A stretch of 52,355 nt of DNA from Haloparvum sedimenti. GTDB taxonomy: Archaea; Halobacteriota; Halobacteria; Halobacteriales; Haloferacaceae. Positions 1 to 8,596 of the stretch are shown here, one piece after another. The notes under the pieces were generated by a model, which searched no databases, was not told where the DNA came from, and saw nothing but the letters and a program-made list of their open reading frames with translations. The position numbers were made by a program, and so were the translations under genes. The stretch covers positions 55,266-107,620 of the forward strand of contig NZ_LKIR01000008.1 of NCBI RefSeq assembly GCF_001462205.1. The letters run 5' to 3'. Position 1 is the stretch's first letter. Every line of letters begins with the position of its first letter.

Positions 1-1
1 C

Positions 2-718
<717 letters not shown>

Positions 719-793
719 GCCGAGAAACGCCTTCTCGGGCGGCAGTTCTCGTTTTCTCGACCCGTCACGCGAGGCAGCTTCCGACAGCACAGG

Positions 794-800
794 GGTTAAG
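794..800 (+). promoter_or_regulatory. TATA element for the TrmB-like gene
   Basis: GGTTAAG lies 25-31 nt before the ATG at 825, the spacing expected for a leaderless haloarchaeal transcript. A GTGT-GGTT-ACAC inverted repeat sits just before the ATG and could be an operator, but that is speculative. Confidence 0.45.
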
Positions 801-824
801 ACGAGCGTGTCCGTGTGGTTACAC

Positions 825-1967
825 ATGGACATCGCGGAGGTGCGCCGCACGCTGGAGGACGCCGGGCTCTCACAGTACCAGGCGGACGCGTACGTGAGCC
901 TGCTGGAGCTCGGCTCCGCGTCGGCCACGGAGCTGGCGGACGCCAGCGGGGTCCCGAGCGCACGGATCTACGACGTGTTGCGGGACCTCGAGGAGCGGGG
1001 ATACGTCGAGACGTACGAGGGCGACGCGTTGCGGGCCCGCGCTCGCGATCCGCGGAAGGCCCTCGACGACCTGCGTGACCGCGCCGACAGGCTCGTTTCG
1101 GCGGCCGAGGAGGCGGAGTCCCGCTGGGAGGCGCCCGCGCCGGACCGGCACCGCGTCGACATCGTCAAGCGGTTCGAGACGGTGACGGACCGAGCGGTGG
1201 AGGCCGTCGCGAACGCCGAAAACGAGGTCGCGCTCGCGGTGAGTCCGGCGGAGTTCGACCGCTTCCGCGACGCTCTCGCGACGGCCTACGAGAACGGCGC
1301 CGTGGTCAAAGTGACGCTGGTCGCCGAGGACGCCGAGGACCTCCCCGTAGCGTCGGCGTTCGAGGGCGTGGCGACCGAGGTGCGGCACCGACCGCTCCCG
1401 GCACCGTTCCTCGCGCTGGTCGACCGCACGGTGACCTGTTTCGCCCCGCATCGGGATTCGCTCAACGAGTACGGCGTTCTCGTGGACGATTTCTCGCTCA
1501 CGTACGTCTTCCACTGGTACTTCAGCACCTGTCTGTGGGAGGTGTGGGACGAGGTGTACGACGAACGCGCCGGGCGGCTCGCGGCCGACTACGTCGACAT
1601 CAGGCGGTTCCTCCGCGAGGTGGAGCCGGTCGTGTGCGCCGGCGGCCACGTCGAGGTCCGCGTCCGTGGCACGGACCGCGCGAACGGCGAGCCGGTCACG
1701 GTCGACGGCGTCGTGACCGAGTTCGTCTACGCGGGAGAGTCCCGGAGTGCGAGCGAGGAACGCGACGACGGGCCCGATCAACCTGCCGGCCCGGTACCGC
1801 TCTCACAGCTGGCCGGCCGCGTGACCGCGTACGTCGACGACGGCGACCGCGAGTGGTCCGTCGGCGGCTGGGGCGCCAACATCGAGGATATCGAGCTGAC
1901 GCGGATCTCCGTCACCGCGGTCGAGCGTCCGGACGGCGAGCGCATCGAGGAGGCCAACCTGGCGTGA
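825..1967 (+). CDS. TrmB-family sugar-responsive transcriptional regulator
   Basis: About 380 aa. The N-terminal winged helix (roughly residues 5-75: LSQYQADAYVSLLELG, ATELADASGVPSARIYDVLRDLEERGYV) is the TrmB DNA-binding domain. A helical linker follows to about residue 110, and then a TrmB C-terminal sugar-binding-type domain that runs to the end. In archaea such proteins switch glycolytic, gluconeogenic or sugar-transport genes in response to bound sugar. The target here is not shown. The family and length fit full-length TrmB. The ATG at 825 is preferred over the upstream GTG at 807 because a TATA box sits at leaderless distance from it. The downstream neighbour is the HalX response regulator, and guaB is upstream. 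No sugar transporter is adjacent, so a local target is not obvious. Confidence 0.88.
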   Translation: MDIAEVRRTLEDAGLSQYQADAYVSLLELGSASATELADASGVPSARIYDVLRDLEERGYVETYEGDALRARARDPRKALDDLRDRADRLVSAAEEAESRWEAPAPDRHRVDIVKRFETVTDRAVEAVANAENEVALAVSPAEFDRFRDALATAYENGAVVKVTLVAEDAEDLPVASAFEGVATEVRHRPLPAPFLALVDRTVTCFAPHRDSLNEYGVLVDDFSLTYVFHWYFSTCLWEVWDEVYDERAGRLAADYVDIRRFLREVEPVVCAGGHVEVRVRGTDRANGEPVTVDGVVTEFVYAGESRSASEERDDGPDQPAGPVPLSQLAGRVTAYVDDGDREWSVGGWGANIEDIELTRISVTAVERPDGERIEEANLA

Positions 1968-2058
1968 CCGATCTCCGACCCCGGCGACACAAGGGACATT
2001 TTGATATAGCGGGGCGTGCGATGAATCGTGTGAGCGGACGTTGCAGGACCGAGGACCA

Positions 2059-2682
2059 ATGAGCGATGAACCCCCACTCGTGCTCGTCGTCGAGGACGAA
2101 CCCGACCTGGCAGACCTCTATGCAGCGTGGCTCGGCAGCGACTACCGGGTTCGAACCGCCTACGGCGGCCGAGAGGCGCTGGACCAGCTCGACGACGAGG
2201 TGGACGTAGTCCTTCTGGACCGGCGGATGCCGGGGCTGTCCGGCGACGAGGTGCTCGTCACCGTCCGCGACCGCGACATCGACTGCCGCGTCGCGATGGT
2301 GACCGCGGTCGAGCCCGACTTCGACATCGTCGCGATGGGCTTCGACGACTACCTCGTCAAGCCGGTGACGAAGGAGACCCTCCGGGAGACCGTCGACGAC
2401 CTGCTGGAACGAAGCCAGTACGACGCCGGCGTCCAGGAGCTGTTCGCGCTCAGCTCCAAGAAGGCCCTGCTGGAGACCGAGAAAGGACAGAGCGCGCTCG
2501 CGGACAGCGACGAATACCAGGAGCTCTCCGACCGGATCGTGGAGCTGCAGTCGGAACTCGACACGGCCGTGAGCTCCCTCGAGGAACACGAGGACTTCGA
2601 GCGGATGTTCAGGGAGTTCGAGGACGGCGAGGCGCCCGACGAGGACGACACCGCGGATGACACCGTGGATACGGACGAGTAG
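2059..2682 (+). CDS. Response regulator with receiver and HalX domains
   Basis: 207 aa. Residues 1-115 are a complete receiver domain: acidic pocket E12-D13, phospho-acceptor D54 in LLDRRMP, T82 and K101 in VKP. Residues about 125-190 form the helical HalX domain, found with receivers in haloarchaea and of unknown function. The tail is very acidic. No DNA-binding domain is visible, so output is probably through protein contact. The start at 2059 follows a GAGGACC stretch (weak ribosome site), and a TATA-like ATTTTGATATAG near 1998-2009 lies 50-60 nt before it. The gene converges on the LOV-containing histidine kinase, with 63 bp between the stops, so that kinase is a plausible partner. Pairing is inferred from position only. 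Confidence 0.92.
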   Translation: MSDEPPLVLVVEDEPDLADLYAAWLGSDYRVRTAYGGREALDQLDDEVDVVLLDRRMPGLSGDEVLVTVRDRDIDCRVAMVTAVEPDFDIVAMGFDDYLVKPVTKETLRETVDDLLERSQYDAGVQELFALSSKKALLETEKGQSALADSDEYQELSDRIVELQSELDTAVSSLEEHEDFERMFREFEDGEAPDEDDTADDTVDTDE

Positions 2683-2745
2683 GTTCCGCAGCGACCGTCG
2701 GACGGGCGACGAATCCGGACGTACCCCTCCGGTGCCGAGTGACCG

Positions 2746-4533
2746 CTACCGTGGTTCGGCGACTCCCGTGAATTCGAACCTGGCACCGCCGGTGGAGCCC
2801 TCTTCGATCGAGACCTCCCACCCGTGAGCCAGTGCGATCTGTTTGATGCTCACCATCCCGAATCCGGTTCCGTCCTCCTTCGTCGTGAATCCGGGCTTGA
2901 AGACATCTTGACGCTCCCGTTTGGAGATTCCGGGCCCGTCGTCCTCGTAGTAGAAGCCGTCGGGAAGCGTTCCGACTCGCATCGCCGTCCCCGTCCCGGT
3001 GTGCTCGACCGTATTTTTCACGAGATTGTCGGCGAGCCGGATCAGCGCGTCGCTATCGGCCAGGATCGGCTTCGAGTCGACGACCGCCAGCGATTCCGGT
3101 TCCGTTTCGAAGGTGTCCCACGACCGGAACGCGTCCCCGAGTTCGACCGGCGCCACGTCGCTCACCAGATCCCCTCGCTGCATCACGGTCGCGAGGTCGT
3201 CGACGAGCTCTTCCAGCCGTTCCGCGGCGGCCGCCGCGTCGTCCAATCGGCTCGTGTCGTCGAGTTCCTTCGCGAGTTCGATGTTTCCCTGAATGATGTT
3301 GAGCGGCGTTTTCAGGTCGTGTGAAAGAACGTTTCCGAACTCGCTTATCCAGCCGAGTTGCGATTCGATCTCGGACGTGTGCGCCCGTCGCTCGGTTATC
3401 TCGCGCTGGAACCCGATGAAGTTCGTGACCTCCCCGTCTTCGTTCTCGATCGGCGAGATGTCGAGGAGGTTCCAGAACGGGTCCCCGTCCGCGTCGTAGT
3501 TGAGGATGTCCAGCGAGATCGGGTCGCCGGCGTCGACAGCCGCCCGTATCTCGTCGACGGCCTTGGGATCGGTGTCTTCTCCCTGTAAGAACCGGCAGTT
3601 CCGGCCCAGTACGTCCGCTTCGTCGTAGCCGGTCAGCTTTTCGAACCCGTCGTTGAGATAGACGATCGGGTTGTCCTCTCGCGTCGCGTCGGTGATGACG
3701 ATCCCGAGCGTCGCTGCGTCGAGCGCTCGGTTCTTCAACGCGAGTTCGGCTTCGAGTTCGTCCCACCGGTCGATCTCCTGTACGATGCACACGTGACCGC
3801 CGTTGTCCATCTGCGTGAGAACGAGCCGCTCCGGGACCGGCTCGCCCTGCTTCGTGACTCCGGTCGACGCGCCGCGCCACGTTCCCTCGGTTTCGAGTTC
3901 GGGAAGGATCTCGTCGTGGAACCGCTCGGCTTCCTCCGGCGGGTACAGTACGTCCCAATGCTCTCCGATCAGTTCGGCACGGTCTCGGTTATAGACGGCC
4001 GCGTACGCCTCATTCATGTACTGGTAGACGCCGTCGTCGTCGATGATCCCGATCCCCTCTTCGGCGGATTCGATCGCCAAGAACCCGCGTCGAACCTGGG
4101 CTTCGGCCCAGTACTTCTCCACGAGGTTCTCGATCTTGTTCGCGAGGACGGGATACTCCTCGGTGCCGCCCTTCTGGAGGTACTCGTCGACGCCCGCCGT
4201 GATCGCCCGGCTCGCGATCTCCTCGCTGCCCTTGCCGGTGAAGAGCACGAACGGAAGGTCGACCCCCTCGTTGCGAAGCCTGTTGAGAAGTTCCAGCCCA
4301 TCCAGCTTCGGCATGTCGAAGTCGCTCACGATGCAGTCGTATTCGTCTTCCTCGAGGGTCGCGAGCGTCGCTTCCGGGTCACAGATCGTCGTCGTCTCGA
4401 TCCCGTCGATCTCCCGCTCCAGAAACGCCGCGGACATGTCCACGAACGATTCGTCGTCGTCGACGAGAAGCACCGACATGTCTCGATGCCCCGCATCGAA
4501 TGGAGGGATTTCACTCAATGGAGCCGTCGTCAT
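2746..4533 (-). CDS. Hybrid sensor histidine kinase: receiver-PAS-LOV-HisKA-HATPase
   Basis: 595 aa, no membrane segment, so cytosolic. Order: receiver (about 19-140, phospho-acceptor D71 in SDFDMP), PAS (about 148-260), a second PAS that matches a LOV photoreceptor domain (about 264-382), HisKA with the H-box LSHDLKTPLN (H405), and HATPase with N-box NLVKNTVEH, G1 DDGPGI and G2 GTGFGM. The LOV domain has GRNCRFLQ with C313, then R330, NY (N345), FWN (N355) and FIGFQ (Q376), the residues that hold flavin and form the photo-adduct in known LOV proteins. A blue-light-sensing kinase is therefore likely. A TATA element about 24-33 nt upstream supports the first ATG, although M19 is possible. By eye, third positions are less GC-rich than in neighbours, hinting at transfer. 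It faces the HalX regulator and diverges from doxX. Confidence 0.93.
   Translation of the reverse strand: MTTAPLSEIPPFDAGHRDMSVLLVDDDESFVDMSAAFLEREIDGIETTTICDPEATLATLEEDEYDCIVSDFDMPKLDGLELLNRLRNEGVDLPFVLFTGKGSEEIASRAITAGVDEYLQKGGTEEYPVLANKIENLVEKYWAEAQVRRGFLAIESAEEGIGIIDDDGVYQYMNEAYAAVYNRDRAELIGEHWDVLYPPEEAERFHDEILPELETEGTWRGASTGVTKQGEPVPERLVLTQMDNGGHVCIVQEIDRWDELEAELALKNRALDAATLGIVITDATREDNPIVYLNDGFEKLTGYDEADVLGRNCRFLQGEDTDPKAVDEIRAAVDAGDPISLDILNYDADGDPFWNLLDISPIENEDGEVTNFIGFQREITERRAHTSEIESQLGWISEFGNVLSHDLKTPLNIIQGNIELAKELDDTSRLDDAAAAAERLEELVDDLATVMQRGDLVSDVAPVELGDAFRSWDTFETEPESLAVVDSKPILADSDALIRLADNLVKNTVEHTGTGTAMRVGTLPDGFYYEDDGPGISKRERQDVFKPGFTTKEDGTGFGMVSIKQIALAHGWEVSIEEGSTGGARFEFTGVAEPR
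3388..3744 (-). other. LOV (flavin-binding PAS) domain within the histidine kinase
   Basis: This sub-gene region encodes residues about 264-382 of the kinase. The codon for the photoactive Cys (C313) is at 3595-3597. All seven polar or adduct-forming positions usually used to recognise a LOV domain are present: N312, C313, R314, Q317, N345, N355 and Q376. The second arginine that contacts the FMN phosphate also has a candidate, R330. Flavin binding itself is inferred. Confidence 0.85.
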
Positions 4534-4556
4534 ATCGTGGGTATGCTGTCACGACA

Positions 4557-4566
4557 CAATAAATGG
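4557..4566 (-). promoter_or_regulatory. TATA element for the LOV histidine kinase
   Basis: On the minus strand CCATTTATTG lies 24-33 nt before the ATG whose first base is 4533, consistent with leaderless transcription and with use of the first methionine. Confidence 0.5.
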
Positions 4567-4713
4567 AGTTCATCGACAATTCCTGCACGACGAACGGTGA
4601 GAAATGTGCGGCGAGTTCGCCAACTGTGCGGTGGAATCGCTACTGAACGTCACCGGTTCGTCGCCGCTCCTGACCTGTGTCAGTGCGAACACTTTATGGG
4701 GATTCTGTGCGTA

Positions 4714-4722
4714 ATTTTAAAT
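4714..4722 (+). promoter_or_regulatory. TATA element for doxX
   Basis: ATTTTAAAT stands out in a GC-rich context 27-35 nt before the ATG at 4749. The 215-bp stretch 4534-4748 holds this and the divergent kinase promoter; no gene is seen in it. Confidence 0.55.
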
Positions 4723-4748
4723 GTTACCCTGTCGAAGCTGGATCACGT

Positions 4749-5303
4749 ATGTCATCCACCGAAGTCGAGCTACGAAGCACGATCGGCGGGTTCACCGCAA
4801 CCGGCAAACTGCACACTCTGAGCGTCTGGTTCATCCTCGCGCTGCGACTGATGATGGGGATCGCCTTCTTCCAGAGCGGGTTCGGGAAGGTGCTCTCGGG
4901 GAGTTTCGACGCCGCGGGCTACCTCCAGAACGCGCCGCCGAGCAACGGGAGCCCGGTCGCGGACCTGTTCGTGGCGATGGGGAGCAACGCCGCGTTCGTC
5001 GACTTCGTTAACATCGCGGTCCCGTGGGGAGAGGTCCTGATCGGACTCGGACTCCTCTTCGGCGCGCTCACCCGACTGGCGGCCTTCTGGGGCGCGTTCA
5101 TGATGCTGCTGTTCTACCTCGGCAACTGGGACATCTCCCACGGCTACATCAACGGCGACTTCGCGTACATGCTGGTGTTCCTCTCGGTCGCGGCGTTCGG
5201 CGCCGGCCGGATCCTCGGCCTCGACGCCTACATCGAGGCGTACGAGATCGACGGCCAACCGCTCGTCGAGCGGTACCCCTGGGCGCGGTACTTCCTCGGC
5301 TGA
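4749..5303 (+). CDS. DoxX family membrane protein
   Basis: 184 aa. Four hydrophobic segments can be seen: about 25-45 (SVWFILALRLMMGIAFFQSG), 78-102, 106-128 and 136-155. The first, with its RxxMGxxFFxSGxGK pattern, is the DoxX/SURF4-type signature. The family sits in membranes and is linked to respiratory quinol oxidases, thiosulfate oxidation or redox stress, but the activity of most members is unknown. The ATG at 4749 is chosen over one at 4677 because the TATA element lies between them at leaderless distance from 4749. It converges on msrA with a purine-rich 46-bp gap, a neighbourhood that fits oxidative defence, though only loosely. Confidence 0.87.
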   Translation: MSSTEVELRSTIGGFTATGKLHTLSVWFILALRLMMGIAFFQSGFGKVLSGSFDAAGYLQNAPPSNGSPVADLFVAMGSNAAFVDFVNIAVPWGEVLIGLGLLFGALTRLAAFWGAFMMLLFYLGNWDISHGYINGDFAYMLVFLSVAAFGAGRILGLDAYIEAYEIDGQPLVERYPWARYFLG

Positions 5304-5349
5304 GAGGAGAGAATAGGGGAGAGACAGCCGGGTTCGCGGTCGTTCGCGG

Positions 5350-5901
5350 TCACTCCGCGGTCGCCGCGTCGGCGCCGTCCGCGACCAGTTTCCGAACCTT
5401 CTCGATCTTCGGGTCCGCGTGGAAGGTGCAGTAGGCGTCGCCGGGGTTCTTCTCGTAGTAGTTCTGGTGTTTCTCCTCGGCCTCGTAGAAGGTCTCGAGC
5501 GGCTCGATCTCCGTGACGATCTCGTCGTCGTAGACGTCCTCCGCCTCCAGCCCGCGGACGTACTCCGCGGCCGCGCGCGCCTGTTCCTCGTCGTGCGTGA
5601 GGATTATCGACCGGTACTGGCTCCCCACGTCGGGCCCCTGTCGGTTGAGCTGCGTCGGGTCGTGGACGGTGAAGAACACCTTCAGCACGTCGGCGTAGGA
5701 GAGTTCCTCCGGGTCGTACTCGACCTGCACGACCTCGGCGTGGCCCGTCTCGCCGGTACAGACTGCCCGGTAGGTCGGGTCCTCGACGTGTCCGCCCGCG
5801 TAACCTGAGGTGACCGACTCGACGCCGGGGACCTCCTCGAAAGCCGCCTCGACGCACCAGAAGCACCCGCCGCCGAGCGTCGCGGTTTCTGTCTCGCTCA
5901 T
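5350..5901 (-). CDS. msrA: Peptide-methionine (S)-S-oxide reductase
   Basis: 183 aa, the usual MsrA length. It reduces the S epimer of methionine sulfoxide in proteins and free methionine, repairing oxidative damage in the cytosol. The GGCFWCVE active-site motif (nucleophile C13) is at the N terminus. GYAGGHVEDPTYRAVCTGETGHAEVV and the NRQGPDVGSQYRS segment complete the family signature (given here as separate short blocks of one domain). Translation from the ATG at 5901 puts the catalytic Cys at the expected position, and longer upstream forms add only low-complexity sequence. It converges on doxX and diverges from ribH. Confidence 0.96.
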   Translation of the reverse strand: MSETETATLGGGCFWCVEAAFEEVPGVESVTSGYAGGHVEDPTYRAVCTGETGHAEVVQVEYDPEELSYADVLKVFFTVHDPTQLNRQGPDVGSQYRSIILTHDEEQARAAAEYVRGLEAEDVYDDEIVTEIEPLETFYEAEEKHQNYYEKNPGDAYCTFHADPKIEKVRKLVADGADAATAE

Positions 5902-6038
5902 GCGCGAAGGTAGGTGCTCCCGGCGTATAGACGCGTCGGCGTCGGCGAGGTGGCCGGTGAGCGGCCACCGACCGCGGTCGGTCTGCAACATCGCGCGCGA
6001 ACGGTAGACATTAGGCCGCGCCGGGGTATCCCCGGAGT

Positions 6039-6443
6039 ATGGTTACGCTGGGACTGGTCGTGGCGCAGTTCAACGACTCCGTGACGGGACCGATGGCCGA
6101 GGCGGCCCGCGAGGCGGCCGACGCCCGCGACGCCGAGATCGCCGCGGAGGTGCCCGTGCCGGGGGCGTACGACGCGCCGCTCGCCGCGGACCGGCTGGCC
6201 CGCCGCGAGGATGTCGACGCCATCGCGGTCGTCGGCGCCATCGTCACGGGCGACACCGACCATGACCGCGTGATCGCGGAGGCGACGGCGGAAGCGCTCA
6301 CAGAGGTGAGCCTCGACCGCGACACCCCCGTCACGTTCGGCGTGAGCGGGCCGGGGATGTCCGGCGCGGAGGCCCGCGAGCGCACGGACAAGGGCGCAGC
6401 GGCCGTCGACGCCGCACTCGACCTGGCGGAGGAACTCCCATGA
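6039..6443 (+). CDS. ribH: 6,7-dimethyl-8-ribityllumazine synthase
   Basis: 134 aa, typical of the short archaeal lumazine synthases. It condenses 5-amino-6-ribitylamino-uracil with 3,4-dihydroxy-2-butanone 4-phosphate, the penultimate step to riboflavin. Visible family blocks are VVAQFNDSVT (substrate loop), VPVPGAYDAP, VVGAIVTGDTDHD (the catalytic His region) and VTFGVSG. The stop overlaps the start of the aminotransferase by four bases (ATGA), so the two genes are very probably co-translated. Riboflavin supply is of interest because of the predicted flavin-binding kinase 1.5 kb away, but no regulatory link can be seen. Confidence 0.95.
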   Translation: MVTLGLVVAQFNDSVTGPMAEAAREAADARDAEIAAEVPVPGAYDAPLAADRLARREDVDAIAVVGAIVTGDTDHDRVIAEATAEALTEVSLDRDTPVTFGVSGPGMSGAEARERTDKGAAAVDAALDLAEELP

Positions 6444-7588
6444 GCTACGACTTTTCAGACCGCATCCAGCGAGTCGAACCGAGCGCGACGCTTGCCATCT
6501 CCAACCTCGCCGCCGAGAAGGAGGCCGAGGGCGCGGACGTGGTCGACCTGTCGGTCGGCGCGCCCGACTTCCCGACCCCCGAGAACGTCACCGAGGCGGG
6601 CAAGGCGGCGATGGACGCCGGCCACACCGGCTACACGTCGACGAACGGCGTCCCCGGTCTCAAGGAAGCGATCGCCGACAAGCTCCGCGACGGCGGCGTC
6701 GACGCCGAGGCGGACGAGGTGATCGTCACCCCCGGTGCCAAGCAGGCGCTCTACGAGATCGTCCAGACGCTCGTCGACGAGGGCGACGAGGTCGTCCTGC
6801 TGGACCCCGCGTGGGTCTCCTACGAGGCGCAGGTCAAGCTCGCGGGCGGGAGCCTCAACCGCGTCGACCTGGCACCGCACGACTTCCAGCTGGAGCCCGC
6901 CCTCGACGACCTGGCGGCCGCGGTCTCCGACGACACCGAGCTGCTGATCGTCAACTCGCCGTCGAACCCCACGGGCGCGGTCTACACCGACGCCGCGCTG
7001 GAGGGCGTCCGCGACCTCGCGGTCGAACACGACGTGGCAGTCATCTCCGACGAGATCTACGAGCGCATCAGCTACGGCGTGGAGCCGACCTCGCTGGCGT
7101 CGCTCGACGGGATGGCCGACCGCACGGTCACGGTCAACGGCTTCTCGAAGGCCTACTCGATGACGGGCTGGCGGCTCGGCTACCTCCACGCGACCGAGGA
7201 GTTCGTGAGCGAGGCGGGCAAGCTCCACTCCCACTCCGTCTCCTGTGCGACGAACTTCGTCCAGCGCGCCGGGATCGAGGCGCTGGAGAACACCGAGGAG
7301 GCGGTCGCGGAGATGCGCGAGGCGTTCCGGGGCCGGCGGGACCTCCTGATCGACCTGTTCGAGGAGCACGGCGTCGACGTGGCGGTCCCCGACGGCGCGT
7401 TCTACATGATGCTCCCCGTCGACGCGGACGACGAGGCGTGGTGTGAGGCAGCCATCGAGCGGGCGAACGTCGCGACGGTTCCCGGCAGCGCGTTCAACGC
7501 GCCCGGCTACGCCCGCATCTCCTACGCCGCGAGCGAGGACCGCCTGCGCGAGGCGGTTGAGCGGCTGGTCGACGCGGACCTGATCTAG
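6440..7588 (+). CDS. Pyridoxal-phosphate aminotransferase, class I (aspartate-type)
   Basis: 382 aa, fold-type I aminotransferase. It has the glycine-rich PGAKQAL cofactor loop, the NSPSNPTGAVY segment that contacts the cofactor ring, SDEIYE, and the Schiff-base lysine K237 in GFSKAYSMTGWR. The C-terminal substrate-binding Arg is in GYARISYA. Class I subgroup enzymes with this pattern transaminate aspartate or aromatic and branched amino acids, so substrate is not fixed by sequence. It is translationally coupled to ribH by an ATGA overlap. A paralogue lies at 48024-49154. The gene-free repeat region begins right after the stop. Confidence 0.94.
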   Translation: MSYDFSDRIQRVEPSATLAISNLAAEKEAEGADVVDLSVGAPDFPTPENVTEAGKAAMDAGHTGYTSTNGVPGLKEAIADKLRDGGVDAEADEVIVTPGAKQALYEIVQTLVDEGDEVVLLDPAWVSYEAQVKLAGGSLNRVDLAPHDFQLEPALDDLAAAVSDDTELLIVNSPSNPTGAVYTDAALEGVRDLAVEHDVAVISDEIYERISYGVEPTSLASLDGMADRTVTVNGFSKAYSMTGWRLGYLHATEEFVSEAGKLHSHSVSCATNFVQRAGIEALENTEEAVAEMREAFRGRRDLLIDLFEEHGVDVAVPDGAFYMMLPVDADDEAWCEAAIERANVATVPGSAFNAPGYARISYAASEDRLREAVERLVDADLI

Positions 7589-7678
7589 GTCTCGGGCGGC
7601 TATCTGTACGGTTTCTCGGGTTCTTGGGGCTGTGGTGGTGTTTCTGTCTCGGTCGCGGATCTTGCTGCTTGGAACGTC

Positions 7679-7694
7679 GCGATCCGGGGATCGC
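7679..7694 (+). terminator. Short perfect hairpin downstream of the aminotransferase
   Basis: GCGATCC-GG-GGATCGC forms a seven-base-pair stem with a two-base loop about 90 nt after the aminotransferase stop. It may end transcription or be incidental; there is no T-tract. Confidence 0.3.
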
Positions 7695-7733
7695 TATTCG
7701 GCACTTTCCGTTACTGATCCGGATCTGCTGTGA

Positions 7734-7779
7734 ATCCTGCTGATCGGGACAGCAACACCCAGAAAGCCCCAGTCGGCTC
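7734..7779 (-). repeat. End module of repeat copy 1, first unit
   Basis: 46 bp, identical to 7815-7860. It is the mirror of the module at 45099-45143 on the plus strand, which differs at only a few positions. Confidence 0.9.
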
Positions 7780-7814
7780 TCCCTGCTGCTGTTCTAGTTT
7801 TGACTGGGTTGCAG

Positions 7815-7860
7815 ATCCTGCTGATCGGGACAGCAACACCCAGAAAGCCCCAGTCGGCTC
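7815..7860 (-). repeat. End module of repeat copy 1, second unit
   Basis: 46 bp, an exact direct duplicate of 7734-7779. This unit is the one joined to the core block, so the other is the extra copy. Confidence 0.9.
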
Positions 7861-8167
7861 GACCGGCCGCGCCTCGCTGCGCTCCTCGCTCCCCGCACAG
7901 CTCGCTGCGGTGCTTACGTCGTCGGGGCCGGATCGAGCCGACTGCCCCTTTCAGTCCCACCCACAGCCCCGCCCCACTCCGCACCGCGACCGCCCTGCAC
8001 CGCAGCCTCACACCTCCCCAGCCTCGGCGGCGGCGCGGCTGCGAAACCGCACAGCAGGCGGCCGCGCCGCCGCCTCCCTCGCGCGCGTTCCTCGCGCGCG
8101 CCGACCGCATTAGCACCAGGATTCGGTGGGAACACAACGGCACCGCGTCCGCACCGCCACGGGGAAA

Positions 8168-8596
8168 TCAGGAGTCGTCCGGTCCCGTCACGGCCTCGTG
8201 TGCGTTTTCGACCATCTCGCGGAGCCTTTCGAGCGTGGTCTCGTGTGCGAGGTGCGACGGACAGTCGCAGTCCGACGCGCCGAAGCCGGGGACCGGCCCC
8301 TCGTTCAGGCGCTCTGCGACCGCGCACTCCGCGTCCGCGCCGGGCGAGGTGACGACCTCGCGGAGGGTCGCGTCGGGGTGCCCGATCAGGTAGTCGACGT
8401 GCCAGTGGCGCGCGTCGGACTCGCCGCGCGCGAGGCGTCGGTGTCTGTCCACGCGGGCGAAGCCGCCGCTACCGAGCGCGCTGCCGGTGTAGGCGTACGC
8501 GCCCGCGGGGAACGCGTGGTCGCCAAGCGCGCCGACCCCGATCCGGGTCGCCTCGGGAAGCGTGATCAGCAGGGTGTACGTGCCGCCCTCGTCCAT
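8168..8596 (-). CDS. DUF123 / GIY-YIG-like nuclease-fold protein
   Basis: 142 aa. The N-terminal YTLLITLPEATRIGVGALG and GAYAYTGSALGSG strands match DUF123, a distant GIY-YIG-fold family. Then come RHWHVDYLI and a Cys/His-rich C-terminal part (AECAVAERL, DCDCPSHL). The family is common in archaea and has been seen fused to endonuclease-III-like domains, but catalytic activity is unproven. The ATG at 8596 gives a start directly before the family's first strand; upstream extension is low-complexity. It diverges from nop5, with 126 bp between the starts, and ends next to the gene-free repeat. Confidence 0.85.
   Translation of the reverse strand: MDEGGTYTLLITLPEATRIGVGALGDHAFPAGAYAYTGSALGSGGFARVDRHRRLARGESDARHWHVDYLIGHPDATLREVVTSPGADAECAVAERLNEGPVPGFGASDCDCPSHLAHETTLERLREMVENAHEAVTGPDDS

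Larger units (their letters stand above)
7734..8105 (-). repeat. GC-rich dispersed non-coding repeat, copy 1 (inverted relative to copy 2)
   Basis: The gap 7589-8167 holds no convincing gene. On the minus strand it carries, in order, a GC-rich head (7961-8105), an 86-bp core (7875-7960) that is nearly identical to 44916-45001 on the plus strand, and a 46-bp end module. The end module occurs twice, at 7734-7779 and 7815-7860, as identical copies separated by 35 bp. Shared landmarks are GTGGGACTGAAAGGGGCAG at the start of the core and GGGGCTTTCTGGG in the end module. Six-frame ORFs here lack any family resemblance and read the same GC-rich repeat in every frame. The pattern suggests a dispersed element or structured RNA, and its nature is unknown. 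Confidence 0.85.

Noticed and set aside
870-1781. A 303-codon frame on the minus strand
   Set aside because: Antisense to the TrmB-like gene, His/Arg/Val-rich, without family resemblance.
7730-8113. Open frames of 120-200 codons in the repeat region on both strands
   Set aside because: They are GC-driven reading frames through non-coding repeat, overlap each other, and the matching frames are not kept in copy 2.
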